DNA of 64,000 nucleotides from Crocinitomicaceae bacterium (lineage in GTDB: Bacteria; Bacteroidota; Bacteroidia; Flavobacteriales_D; Crocinitomicaceae): contig JAKVAR010000009.1 of the NCBI GenBank assembly GCA_022447585.1, forward strand, positions 802,797 through 866,796, written 5' to 3'. This document shows positions 45,538-54,700 of this stretch, piece after piece; the first letter of the stretch is position 1, and the number at the start of each line of letters is the position of its first letter. The notes below the pieces were generated by a model that saw only the letters and a program-made list of their open reading frames with translations, was not told where the DNA came from and did not search any database. A program made the translations under genes and the position numbers.

Positions 45538-47631
45538 TTAAGCAATCCTGCCCCAATTTGGTCTTGACTTCAACATTTCTTGCAACCTAGAACGTATAAA
45601 TCCATGTTGCGGTAATTCTATTGTAGGATCCTCTTTTAAAACTCCTTTAGCTACATCTCGAGCTAGAGCAACCAATTGAGCATCTTTAGAAAGGTTTGCA
45701 ATTTTAAGGTCAAGTAAACCACTTTGCTGAGTGCCGAGTAAATCACCGGGACCACGCAGTTGCAAATCAACTTCTGCTATTTCAAAACCATCATTAGTGC
45801 TCACCATTGTTTGCATACGCTTTTCACTATCTTTAGAAATCTTATCACCAGTCATTAAAATACAATAAGATTTCTCAGCACCACGCCCTACTCTTCCTCT
45901 CAATTGATGTAATTGAGACAATCCAAAACGCTCCGCACTCTCGATTATCATCACAGAGGCATTCGGAACATTTACACCAACTTCAATCACTGTTGTTGCA
46001 ACCATTATTTGAGTTTCCCCTTTAACAAATCGATTCATTTCAAAATCTTTGTCTTCAGGTTTCATCTGACCATGAACAATACTCACTTTGTAATCTGGAA
46101 GCGGAAAAGTCCTGGTGATCGCCTCATATCCATCAAGCAGGTTATTGAAGTCAAGTTTTTCAGACTCTTTGATTAAAGGATATACAATATATATTTGTCT
46201 GCCTTTCGCTATTTCTTCTTTCATAAATCCAAAAACGCGCAATCGACCTGCATCGAACTTGTGCATCGTTTTAATTGGTTTTCTGCCAGGGGGAAGTTCA
46301 TCAATAACAGAAACATCTAGATCCCCATAAAAAGTCATCGCGAGTGTTCTTGGAATAGGCGTTGCAGTCATAATTAAAACATGAGGAGGCAAATCATTCT
46401 TCTTCCACATTCTAGCGCGCTGAGCCACACCAAATCGGTGTTGTTCGTCAATAACAACAAGTCCAAGATTCTTGAACTTCACTGGATCTTCAAGTAATGC
46501 ATGGGTTCCAATCAAGATTTTTATCTCACCATTTATCAAATCTTCATGCAAAGGAATTCGTGCCTTCTTCTTTACTGAGCCTGTTAAAAGAGCGACCTTT
46601 AACCCCATTGGTTTCAACATTTCTGAAATAGACTCATAATGTTGATTTGCTAAAATTTCCGTGGGAGCAATAATTGCTGCTTGATAATCATTACCCAAAG
46701 CCAAAAGCATAGATAACAACGCAACCAGTGTTTTACCAGACCCAACATCACCCTGTAACAAGCGATTCATATGGTGCCCCGTATTCATATCTCTTCGGAT
46801 TTCCTTTAAAACTCTTTTTTGAGCACCAGTCAATTCAAAAGGAATGTGATTTTTATAAAATTCATTAAAAGCATTACCTACTTCTGAAAGAACATAACCT
46901 TTGGACTTCTGTAAAGTGATTTTCTTTCGAACTAAAAGCTCCATTTGTAAGAAAAATAACTCTTCAAACTTCAAGCGAAACCTTGCTTGCTGTGCATCCA
47001 ACTCAGACGTTGGAGCATGAATTAAATGAATTGCCTTATTCTTAGATATCAATCGATGCTCCTGCATCAATTCACTTGAAAATGGTTCTACGATTTGATC
47101 ACTCAACTGATCTAATATTGTCTTAACAAGTTTCTCGAGCCCTTTAGAATTTAAACCGCGAGCATTTAACTTTTCAGTACTTGAATAAACCGGTTGAAAA
47201 CCAACTTCCGCTTTTGTATTAACAGCTGACATTTCAGGGTGAGCAATATTCCACCTTCCATTGAATTGGCTTGCCCTTCCGTAAACTTGAATATCCTCAT
47301 TAATCTTCAAAGACTTTTTAACCCAACTCGCTCCTTTAAACCAGACTAGATCAATCATACCTGTTGTGTCTTGAAACTTTGCCGTCAAGCGTTTTGCTCT
47401 TCCAGTCCCCGTTTCTTTGAAGCCAATAATACGTCCTTTAATTTGAACATTACCATGAACATCTCTCAAGTCTGAAATCCGTTGAAAACTAGATCGATCA
47501 ACATAACGAAAAGGATAGTAATTCAAGAGGTCGCCAAAGGTAGAAACTCCAATTTCCTTTCTCATTAACTCCGCCTTCTGAGGCCCAACACCTTTAAGGT
47601 ATTCAATAGGAGTAATGAGGAAATTATTCAT
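45538..47631 (-). CDS. recG: ATP-dependent DNA helicase RecG
   Basis: RecG remodels stalled forks and branched DNA. The 697-residue protein has an N-terminal wedge/OB domain (about 1-160, YFPFRYVDRSSF-like motif YYPFRYVDRSSF and GRIIGF). The helicase core has Walker A GDVGSGKT, Walker B variant VIDEQHRFG (DEQH), motif III TATPIPRTLAM and motif VI QLRGRVGRG, then the TRG-type C-terminal region (LQLRGPGDLLGTQQSGLLDL). Length and motifs are standard. It lies downstream of dsbD in the same direction but is separated from it by an intrinsic terminator. Confidence 0.97.
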   Translation of the reverse strand: MNNFLITPIEYLKGVGPQKAELMRKEIGVSTFGDLLNYYPFRYVDRSSFQRISDLRDVHGNVQIKGRIIGFKETGTGRAKRLTAKFQDTTGMIDLVWFKGASWVKKSLKINEDIQVYGRASQFNGRWNIAHPEMSAVNTKAEVGFQPVYSSTEKLNARGLNSKGLEKLVKTILDQLSDQIVEPFSSELMQEHRLISKNKAIHLIHAPTSELDAQQARFRLKFEELFFLQMELLVRKKITLQKSKGYVLSEVGNAFNEFYKNHIPFELTGAQKRVLKEIRRDMNTGHHMNRLLQGDVGSGKTLVALLSMLLALGNDYQAAIIAPTEILANQHYESISEMLKPMGLKVALLTGSVKKKARIPLHEDLINGEIKILIGTHALLEDPVKFKNLGLVVIDEQHRFGVAQRARMWKKNDLPPHVLIMTATPIPRTLAMTFYGDLDVSVIDELPPGRKPIKTMHKFDAGRLRVFGFMKEEIAKGRQIYIVYPLIKESEKLDFNNLLDGYEAITRTFPLPDYKVSIVHGQMKPEDKDFEMNRFVKGETQIMVATTVIEVGVNVPNASVMIIESAERFGLSQLHQLRGRVGRGAEKSYCILMTGDKISKDSEKRMQTMVSTNDGFEIAEVDLQLRGPGDLLGTQQSGLLDLKIANLSKDAQLVALARDVAKGVLKEDPTIELPQHGFIRSRLQEMLKSRPNWGRIA

Positions 47632-47642
47632 AAAAGTAAATC

Positions 47643-47674
47643 TAAAAAAAATCCCCCGTTGTTGCGGAGGATTT
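47643..47674 (-). terminator. Intrinsic terminator of the dsbD unit
   Basis: On the reverse strand, AATCCTCCG pairs with CGGGGGATT (one G-U pair) around a 5-nt loop and is followed by eight T. It lies 16 nt after the dsbD stop and 11 nt before the recG start codon. Confidence 0.92.
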
Positions 47675-47690
47675 AATTCTAAAATTTAAT

Positions 47691-49790
47691 TTACTTTTTT
47701 GAGAACTCACTCAAACCTTTTTCCATCCATTCTTTAAATACAGCTGGATCAGAGTGATTTTGGAAATCTGCAGACCCATTTGATAAATCTTCTCCATTTG
47801 GAGTTTGCATTACGTAGTATGGTTGAGCAGCAATATTGTACTCCGTAATTTGCTTAATCATCCACTTATCGCCAACAGTGATCATATCTCTTGTTCTATC
47901 TCCAACTTTAACCCCCGTCTTTTGTTCGGACTTTGGTAATTCAGTTCTTTCGTCAACATATAGCGAAACGATAACTACATCATCTCTTAAAGACTCATAA
48001 ACTCCATCTTCAACCCAAACACCTTCTTCCATCTTTCGACAATTTACACAATTCCACCCCGTGAAATCGACGAACAAAGGTTTATTAACTTCTTTAGCAT
48101 ATGCCTGTGCTTGATCATAATCATGGAACACATGAAGCCCTCTAGCTGTGGCCAAATGAGTCCCCTCTGGACCATGTGCTTCAACTGAAGAACTACCGCC
48201 GCCGCCAAAACCTCTAGGAGATTCAGCATACGTACTCGGAGGTGGAAATGCATTAATTATTTTTAATGGTGCGCCCCATAACCCAGGGATCATATATACA
48301 ACAAACGCTAAAATGAATGTTCCGAATAAAGCACGGCCTACAGATAACCTTTCGATTGGGCTATCATGCGGTAAGACCACCTTTCCAAAAAGGTATAATG
48401 CAAGAACCGTAAACACTGCAATCCAAATTGCTAAGAAAACTTCTCTTTCCAACATGTGTGCTTGCCAAGCCAAATCAGCATTTGACAAGAACTTAAATGC
48501 CAATGCCAACTCTAAAAAACCTAATACAACTTTAACCGTATTCAACCACCCACCTGATTGAGGCAATGTATTCAACCATCCTGGGAAAGCCGCAAATAAA
48601 GCAAATGGTAAAGCCAATGCCAAAGAGAATCCAAACATTCCTATAATTGGAGTCATTCCTCCAGTCTCGGCAGCTTTTACTAATAGTGTTCCAACAATAG
48701 GACCAGTGCAAGAGAAAGAAACTAAAGCTAGAACTAGCGCCATAAAGAAAATCCCTACTAAACCTCCTTTGTCAGCTTTCGAATCAGCTTTGTTCACCCA
48801 TGAGTTCGGCATTCTAATTTCAAAAGCTCCCATAAATGAGATTGCGAAAACAACTAACAAGCCAAAAAACACTAAGTTAAACCAAGGATTCGTTGACATA
48901 TCATTCAATACAGAAGCTCCAAATATTCCTGTAATTACCGTTCCTAATAAAATGTAAATAACAATAATTGAAATCGCATAAACTATAGCATTACGAATAC
49001 CTTTCGCTCTCGTTTTACTCTGTTTAGTAAAGAAACTCACCGTCATTGGAATCATTGGGAACACACATGGAGTTAACAATGCTGCTAGGCCAGAAGCAAA
49101 TGAAAGCGCAAAGATTGCCCATACAGACATATTATCAGTATCATTATTGTCAACTGGCGCTTCCTCTTTTTCTTCTTTATGATCTTTATCACTAGAAACA
49201 GATTCAGTATCATTCATAGAAATTGGCTCCTCAATAACAGTAGCAGTCGCTGTATCCTCAATGGCCACATTTAAATCATCTTCTTCGATCTCTTCTACTT
49301 CAGCCTTAACACCTTTAACATTCACCGTAAACTCTGCCTCATAAGGAGGTAAGCAATGCGTATCATCACATGTTTGGAAATTAAACTTACCTGAAATCTT
49401 AAAATCCTTTTCAGCAATTACTTTGATTTTTTGCTTTAAAGTAATTGTATTTGAATGGTAATAAAGGTCTTCATCTGCCATTTCATCGTGCTCAAAATGA
49501 GGTTTTGGTTCAATGACCTTACCCACAGTTTTAAAATCCGATGATGGTGTTAAGGTTACTCCCGAAGGCAATGTAAACACACCCTCTGGCAAATGCACCG
49601 CATAGATGTGCCAATGCTCTACCATTGTGATTTTCCCAACTACATATGCATCTTCTCCATCTTGCTCAACATAAAACTTCCAACTTACCTTATCCTCTGG
49701 AAACTCTAACTGCGCAGAAGCATTTTGAACAAACATGGGCGCTACAATAAATAGCAACGTACTAAATAAAAGTGTTAACTTATTTTTCAT
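47691..49790 (-). CDS. dsbD: Thiol:disulfide interchange protein DsbD
   Basis: DsbD passes electrons from cytoplasmic thioredoxin across the inner membrane to periplasmic thiol proteins. The 699-residue protein has the three-domain layout: an N-terminal DsbD-alpha immunoglobulin-like domain (about 28-155, with CDDTHCLPP), an acidic linker (about 155-225), an eight-helix membrane core (about 230-520, with TPCVFPM and SCTGPIVG Cys), and a C-terminal thioredoxin-like domain with CVNC active site (Cys581, Cys584). It is 1 nt downstream of a gene for a second, free DsbD-alpha domain, so they are cotranscribed and probably coupled. Confidence 0.96.
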   Translation of the reverse strand: MKNKLTLLFSTLLFIVAPMFVQNASAQLEFPEDKVSWKFYVEQDGEDAYVVGKITMVEHWHIYAVHLPEGVFTLPSGVTLTPSSDFKTVGKVIEPKPHFEHDEMADEDLYYHSNTITLKQKIKVIAEKDFKISGKFNFQTCDDTHCLPPYEAEFTVNVKGVKAEVEEIEEDDLNVAIEDTATATVIEEPISMNDTESVSSDKDHKEEKEEAPVDNNDTDNMSVWAIFALSFASGLAALLTPCVFPMIPMTVSFFTKQSKTRAKGIRNAIVYAISIIVIYILLGTVITGIFGASVLNDMSTNPWFNLVFFGLLVVFAISFMGAFEIRMPNSWVNKADSKADKGGLVGIFFMALVLALVSFSCTGPIVGTLLVKAAETGGMTPIIGMFGFSLALALPFALFAAFPGWLNTLPQSGGWLNTVKVVLGFLELALAFKFLSNADLAWQAHMLEREVFLAIWIAVFTVLALYLFGKVVLPHDSPIERLSVGRALFGTFILAFVVYMIPGLWGAPLKIINAFPPPSTYAESPRGFGGGGSSSVEAHGPEGTHLATARGLHVFHDYDQAQAYAKEVNKPLFVDFTGWNCVNCRKMEEGVWVEDGVYESLRDDVVIVSLYVDERTELPKSEQKTGVKVGDRTRDMITVGDKWMIKQITEYNIAAQPYYVMQTPNGEDLSNGSADFQNHSDPAVFKEWMEKGLSEFSKK

Positions 49791-49791
49791 C

Positions 49792-50232
49792 TTACTTATT
49801 AATCATTAGAGAGAATTCTAGATCTGTAGGTGGCAGACACATCGTATCATTGCATACCATAAAAGTCACAACACCATTTATCGTTGCACTTTTCTCTTTT
49901 TCTAGTTTAATTTTTTGTTTGAAAACAACCTCATCTTTAAAGAAGTTTAAATCACCTTCAAAGTTCGGGTCATATTCTTTTAAAGATTCAGGTTCTATGG
50001 TTTCACCGATAATTTGAACACCATTACTTTCTTCAAATGTTATGGATGTTGGAATTGGGCCTATTTCATTTTCAATATATTGGCTGTATAAATGCCATCC
50101 TTCTGCTATTTCCGCCTTTACCAAAACCATACTTAATTCAGAATCAAAAGAGTAACTCCATTGAACTTTATCTTGTCCATAAGACAAAGCAGTTATTAGA
50201 ATGAAAAGTAAAGAAATTATAGTTTTAAGCAT
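49792..50232 (-). CDS. Free-standing DsbD-alpha-like periplasmic protein
   Basis: A start at 50232 gives 146 residues (MLKTIISLLFILITALSYGQ as signal peptide); a start ten codons upstream is open but would leave no room for the promoter. The mature part is like the N-terminal domain of DsbD: WSYSFDSELSMVLVKAEI and VVTFMVCNDTMCLPPTDLEF, with the Cys pair matching CDDTHCLPP in its neighbour. It probably accepts electrons from DsbD, or is a duplicate of its alpha domain. A -7 box (TAGATTTG on the coding strand, 50250-50257) lies 17 nt upstream. The stop is 1 nt before dsbD. Confidence 0.88.
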   Translation of the reverse strand: MLKTIISLLFILITALSYGQDKVQWSYSFDSELSMVLVKAEIAEGWHLYSQYIENEIGPIPTSITFEESNGVQIIGETIEPESLKEYDPNFEGDLNFFKDEVVFKQKIKLEKEKSATINGVVTFMVCNDTMCLPPTDLEFSLMINK

Positions 50233-50359
50233 ATCGAATCTTGTAGACTCAAATCTAAGCATAAGGAATTAATAAACGACGAAAGAATTAAAAACATCCT
50301 TGAAGTCCCAATAACAACATTCAATTGTCTATCGCTTTAAAAACAGTAAACAGATACAA

Positions 50360-50641
50360 CTATGATTTGATTTCTACAATTCTATTGATCGGTAACCAAA
50401 CACCTCCTTTTAAACAAATATATTTTGCACCGAAAGCCCAAATTGTTGTGTCAACTCGTTTTAAACCGATATCATCTTGAAAGAAAATAGAAACCTTATT
50501 GTGATAAGCATTACCTAATTTGGTAGCATTTCTAATCTGTTCTTCTAATTTAGGATGTTGTTCTACTTTGTCTTTTTGATTGAAGGTAAGTGTGTTTATC
50601 AACTCCTTTTCAATCAATTCTGGTTTAAAAGTTACTTGCAT
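50360..50641 (-). CDS. Conserved hypothetical protein, 93 residues
   Basis: With a start at 50641 (MQVTFKPELIEKELINTLTF) the protein has 93 residues and no signal peptide; an open extension of 19 codons upstream looks unlike coding sequence. It looks like a small alpha/beta protein: an N-terminal helix with many Glu/Lys, then strands KVSIFFQDD and TTIWAFGAKYICLKGGVWLP. I recall similar small proteins in Flavobacteriia but cannot name a family. It sits between a DsbD-like gene and tsaD on the same strand. Confidence 0.72.
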   Translation of the reverse strand: MQVTFKPELIEKELINTLTFNQKDKVEQHPKLEEQIRNATKLGNAYHNKVSIFFQDDIGLKRVDTTIWAFGAKYICLKGGVWLPINRIVEIKS

Positions 50642-50709
50642 ATTTTTGGGTTTGAGAGTAATAATATAGAAATTATTTTTCAAACAGCGAAATATCAAAG
50701 TAGCTGATT

Positions 50710-51753
50710 CTATTTCACTAAACCGTTTGAGGTGAAAGAAACCCTTGCTTTGGCCGAAACAGTTTGATCTGTAAACTGCCCTTCATCAAACATGAACCTT
50801 GCAGTTATACCTATCATTGCAGCATTATCGGTGCAATACTCAAACTTAGGAATAAACGTTTTCCAACCTTTACTATTCCCCATTTCTTCAATTCTATTTC
50901 TTAAACCGCTATTTGCAGAAACCCCTCCAGCAATTGCAATATGCTTAATCCCGAAATAATCAGAAGCTTTAACCAATTGTTTCATTAAAACCTCAATGAT
51001 CGAATATTGAATAGAAGCACATAAATCATCTAAATTATCTTTTATGAAATCAGGGTTCACTCTCTCTGCTTTCTGAATAAAATATAAAATCGAAGTTTTT
51101 AAACCACTGAAACTATAGTTAAACCCATCAACACGAGGCTTTGCGAACTGAAATGCCTTTTTATTTCCTAATTGGGCATGCTTATCAATTAAAGGGCCTC
51201 CTGGATAGTCAAATCCAATAATTTTTGCACTCTTATCAAATGCCTCTCCTGCAGCGTCATCAATTGTTGTACCGATGATCTCCATATCCAAGGCGCTTTT
51301 AACCAAAACAATCTGCGTATGCCCTCCAGAAACAGTCAAACATAAAAACGGAAATTCAGGTTTGGCACTTCCTGCATCATCAATAAAATGAGCAAGAACA
51401 TGACCATACATGTGATTCACATCAATCAAAGGAATGTTTAAGGCAAGAGCCATAGACTTTGCAAAAGAAGTCCCAACCACTAAAGAACCTAACAACCCAG
51501 GCCCTTTTGTAAATGCAATTGCATCAATATCCTCCTTCTTTATTCCAGCTTTTCTTATTGCTCCATCAACCACCGGAACAATATTTTGTAAATGAGCCCT
51601 ACTCGCTAATTCAGGAACTACTCCGCCATATTCACTATGAACAGCCTGTCCTGCTATCAAATTTGATAAAACGGTGTCATTTTTGAGCACTGCAGCTGAA
51701 GTATCATCACAAGATGATTCAATCGCTAAAATGATAGTCTGTTTTTGACTCAC
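50710..51753 (-). CDS. tsaD: tRNA N6-adenosine threonylcarbamoyltransferase
   Basis: TsaD transfers the threonylcarbamoyl group to A37 of ANN-decoding tRNAs, working with TsaB and TsaE. The 347-residue protein has the ASKHA fold with AIESSCDDTSAAV at the N-terminus (about 10-22), metal-binding HMYGHVLAH (His-x3-His, about 113-121), VSGGHTQIV, IGGTIDDA-like GTTIDDAAGEAFDK, and AGGVSANSGLR (about 274-284). The family length is normal. It diverges from tamB with only 21 nt between start codons, and its -7 box (TAATTTTG on the coding strand, 51779-51786) appears to lie inside the tamB coding start. Confidence 0.97.
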   Translation of the reverse strand: MSQKQTIILAIESSCDDTSAAVLKNDTVLSNLIAGQAVHSEYGGVVPELASRAHLQNIVPVVDGAIRKAGIKKEDIDAIAFTKGPGLLGSLVVGTSFAKSMALALNIPLIDVNHMYGHVLAHFIDDAGSAKPEFPFLCLTVSGGHTQIVLVKSALDMEIIGTTIDDAAGEAFDKSAKIIGFDYPGGPLIDKHAQLGNKKAFQFAKPRVDGFNYSFSGLKTSILYFIQKAERVNPDFIKDNLDDLCASIQYSIIEVLMKQLVKASDYFGIKHIAIAGGVSANSGLRNRIEEMGNSKGWKTFIPKFEYCTDNAAMIGITARFMFDEGQFTDQTVSAKARVSFTSNGLVK

Positions 51754-51759
51754 AATGTT

Positions 51760-51786
51760 TAAATTTGTTGACGAATGGCAAAATTA
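51760..51786. promoter_or_regulatory. Back-to-back tsaD/tamB promoter region
   Basis: TAAATTTG (forward -7 for tamB, 51760-51767) ends 7 nt before the tamB ATG. The complement of 51779-51786 reads TAATTTTG, a -7 for tsaD located within the first tamB codons. No good -33 is visible for either. If used, tamB mRNA would have almost no leader. Confidence 0.5.
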
Positions 51787-54700
51787 CTCAAAATATTAGG
51801 AAAGGCATTAGGAGGAATCTTAGAGTGGGTACTAATCTTTGTCATTTTTTTAAGTTTTGCAATTAGAACCTCACCCGTTCAAACATTACTAGCATCCCAA
51901 GCCGCGAGCTACTTATCTAAAGAATTAAATGCAACTATAAATATTGAAACAGTTGCAATTGTATTTCCCGATGAGATAGCCCTTGACAACATTCTACTTA
52001 CGGACATAAATCAGGACACCTTACTTTATGCTAAAACCGTATTCGCTAAAATTCAAGATTACGATTTCTCAAAACTTACATTTGATATATCTACAATAGA
52101 TATTGAAGAAGGATACGTTCATTTACAATGTGATCAAAATGGAATTTTCAACCACCAATTCTTAATCCAATATTTCGCTTCGGAGAAAAAGAAAAAAAAG
52201 AAGGATCCGAGAATTGCGTTAACCAACATAAACATAATTAATACGCAATTCAGATATGACGACTACCGCGAAGAGAAAAGAACATCCGGAGTAGACTACT
52301 TTCACATAAACGCTAAAAACATCAATGGTTCCATAAACGATTTCGTAATTAAAAATGATGTTTATTCGGCTACAATCAATGAATTTAATTTTAATGAACA
52401 ATCGGGATTCCAAATGCAAAAACTAATGACGGACGCCACTATTTCTCATCGTGGTATTTTCCTTTCTGATTTAGTTCTAACTTCTTCAAGGTCAAAAATT
52501 GAAGCTGAAAAATTCAATATGATTTCAACGGGGCTTAGTGATTTCAAAAACTTTGTTGATAGCGTAAAGTTTGATGCTAGAATTGACAAAAGTACGATTG
52601 ATTTATCAGATGCAGCCTTATTCGCTTATGCACTAGATGGAATGAACGACACTATTCATTTAACGACATCAATTGAAAAAGAAGTAAAACGTTTAAAGCT
52701 TGTCGACTTTAACCTTCAAACTAAAGGGAAAACTCAATTATTTGGAACCATTAATCTACCTGACTATCGTGATCCAAAATCCACATTTTACCAAGAACGT
52801 ATAGCTTATGCCTACATTGATATAGATGAATTAAAATCAATCAAATTACCAAATTCATTTGACTACTCTTATTTAGAATTAGATGAAACACTTAACCCTA
52901 TCGGCCATTTTGAAGCTCAGGAAATTCACCTTGATGGATTTCACTCTCAATTCGTTATTGCAGCAGACCTCATAAAAACCAATCTAGGAAATATACGCAT
53001 GGATAATGGTATCATGTTTACCGAAGACAAGGCCAATAATTCTTATAATTTCCAAAAATCTGGTGCAAATGAATATGATTTCAAAATTGAGCAATTCGAC
53101 CTTGGAACCTTAATTGACAATGCTGATATTGGAATCATTGATGGAATATTCTTTCTTTCCGGCAAAGCCAAAAGTACATCAGAAATCGCCTTCACAAATA
53201 TAGAAGGTCACATTAATGAATTGGAATACCTAGACTATCCCTATAACAACATTTCCATTTTAGAAGGAACATTTATTGATAAAAAGTTTGATGGCAAAAT
53301 CGATGTAAAAGATGACAATGTAGATTTAGCCTATGATGGTATCATCGACTTTAAAGATGAATTACATTTAAACTTTGAAATTGAAGTTCAGAACGCTTTA
53401 TTAGATCAACTTAACATTTCAACCAAGAATTCGGAAATTTCTTCCCACTTCAAAATAAATTTGATTGGAAATGACCCGAATAACTTTAAAGGTTCCATTT
53501 TCATGGATCATTTTGATTTTAAAAAAGAAGAAAGAGCTTTCCAAATCCCTTCCATGAAGATAGACGTGGAGCGTGGAGAACTAAAAGATCAATTCAATAT
53601 TGTCAGCGACATTGCTCAAATAAACATCTTAGGGAAAATTAATTTCGACTACATCGCAAACGATTTCATGTATCAATTCAGTAGAATATTCCCTTCTCTT
53701 TTTGATGACGACATTCATAAGTACAACCAAGACCGTTTTGATCATTTCCAATTTAATGCGACCATTGGAAACTCAGATGACTTACTTGCTATATTCTATC
53801 CAGATTTGCATTTGGCGCCAGAGACTAAAATAACGGGCCATTATTTCGAGGATTCATCCAGTTTCTTAGTGGACTTAAATTCCAAGTATATAGATTACCG
53901 TGATTTTCATTTTAAAGATGTTGAAGTTCATCAAATTATGGATGAAGACGATCTATCATTAACCTATCATGCCTCAAATTTCACCTTCAAAGATTCTTTA
54001 AATTTTGATGATTTCTACTTCAAATCGACTGGAACAGACAACGTACTTTTATCGGATTTATCTTGGGATCAAAACTCCAGCCAACCTTCTTTAATCAAAT
54101 GGTCAACTTTGTTAAAAGACCCCAATCATTACACAATAGATTTAGCCCCATCTTACTTCCACATCAATAAAAACAAATGGCATATAGAACATGCATCAGA
54201 ATTCACCATTAATAACGATACGCTTCATGTAGAAGACTTTTTATTAACACGTGGTGATCAGCTCATTTCCGCAGAAGGCTACCTTTCCAACTCAAACAAT
54301 CATGAGTTAGAATTCGATATTAACAATTTAGTTCTTTCTGAATTTTCTAACTTCATATCTGAAGCTCCAGTTGAGGGAACCCTTAACGCTCAAGGAAGTA
54401 TTTCAAACCCTACGAAGAACTTTCAATACAACGGCAATGGTAATATTTTAGGATTCAAGATCAAGGAACAACTTGTTGGAGATATTAATGTGACTTCTCA
54501 TTGGGTTAAAAAGAATAAGAGCATAGCACTTCAAGGGGACCTTATTTATAAACAAAACCAAACCTTCGATTTTATCGGAGATTATTATCCATATCGCAAA
54601 CAAGAAAATTTAGACTTTAATTTGTTCTTTGATCATACTGACATTCAATTTGCCAATGCATTTTTAGACCCAGATGTCGTATCTGAAATTAGAGGTTTAT

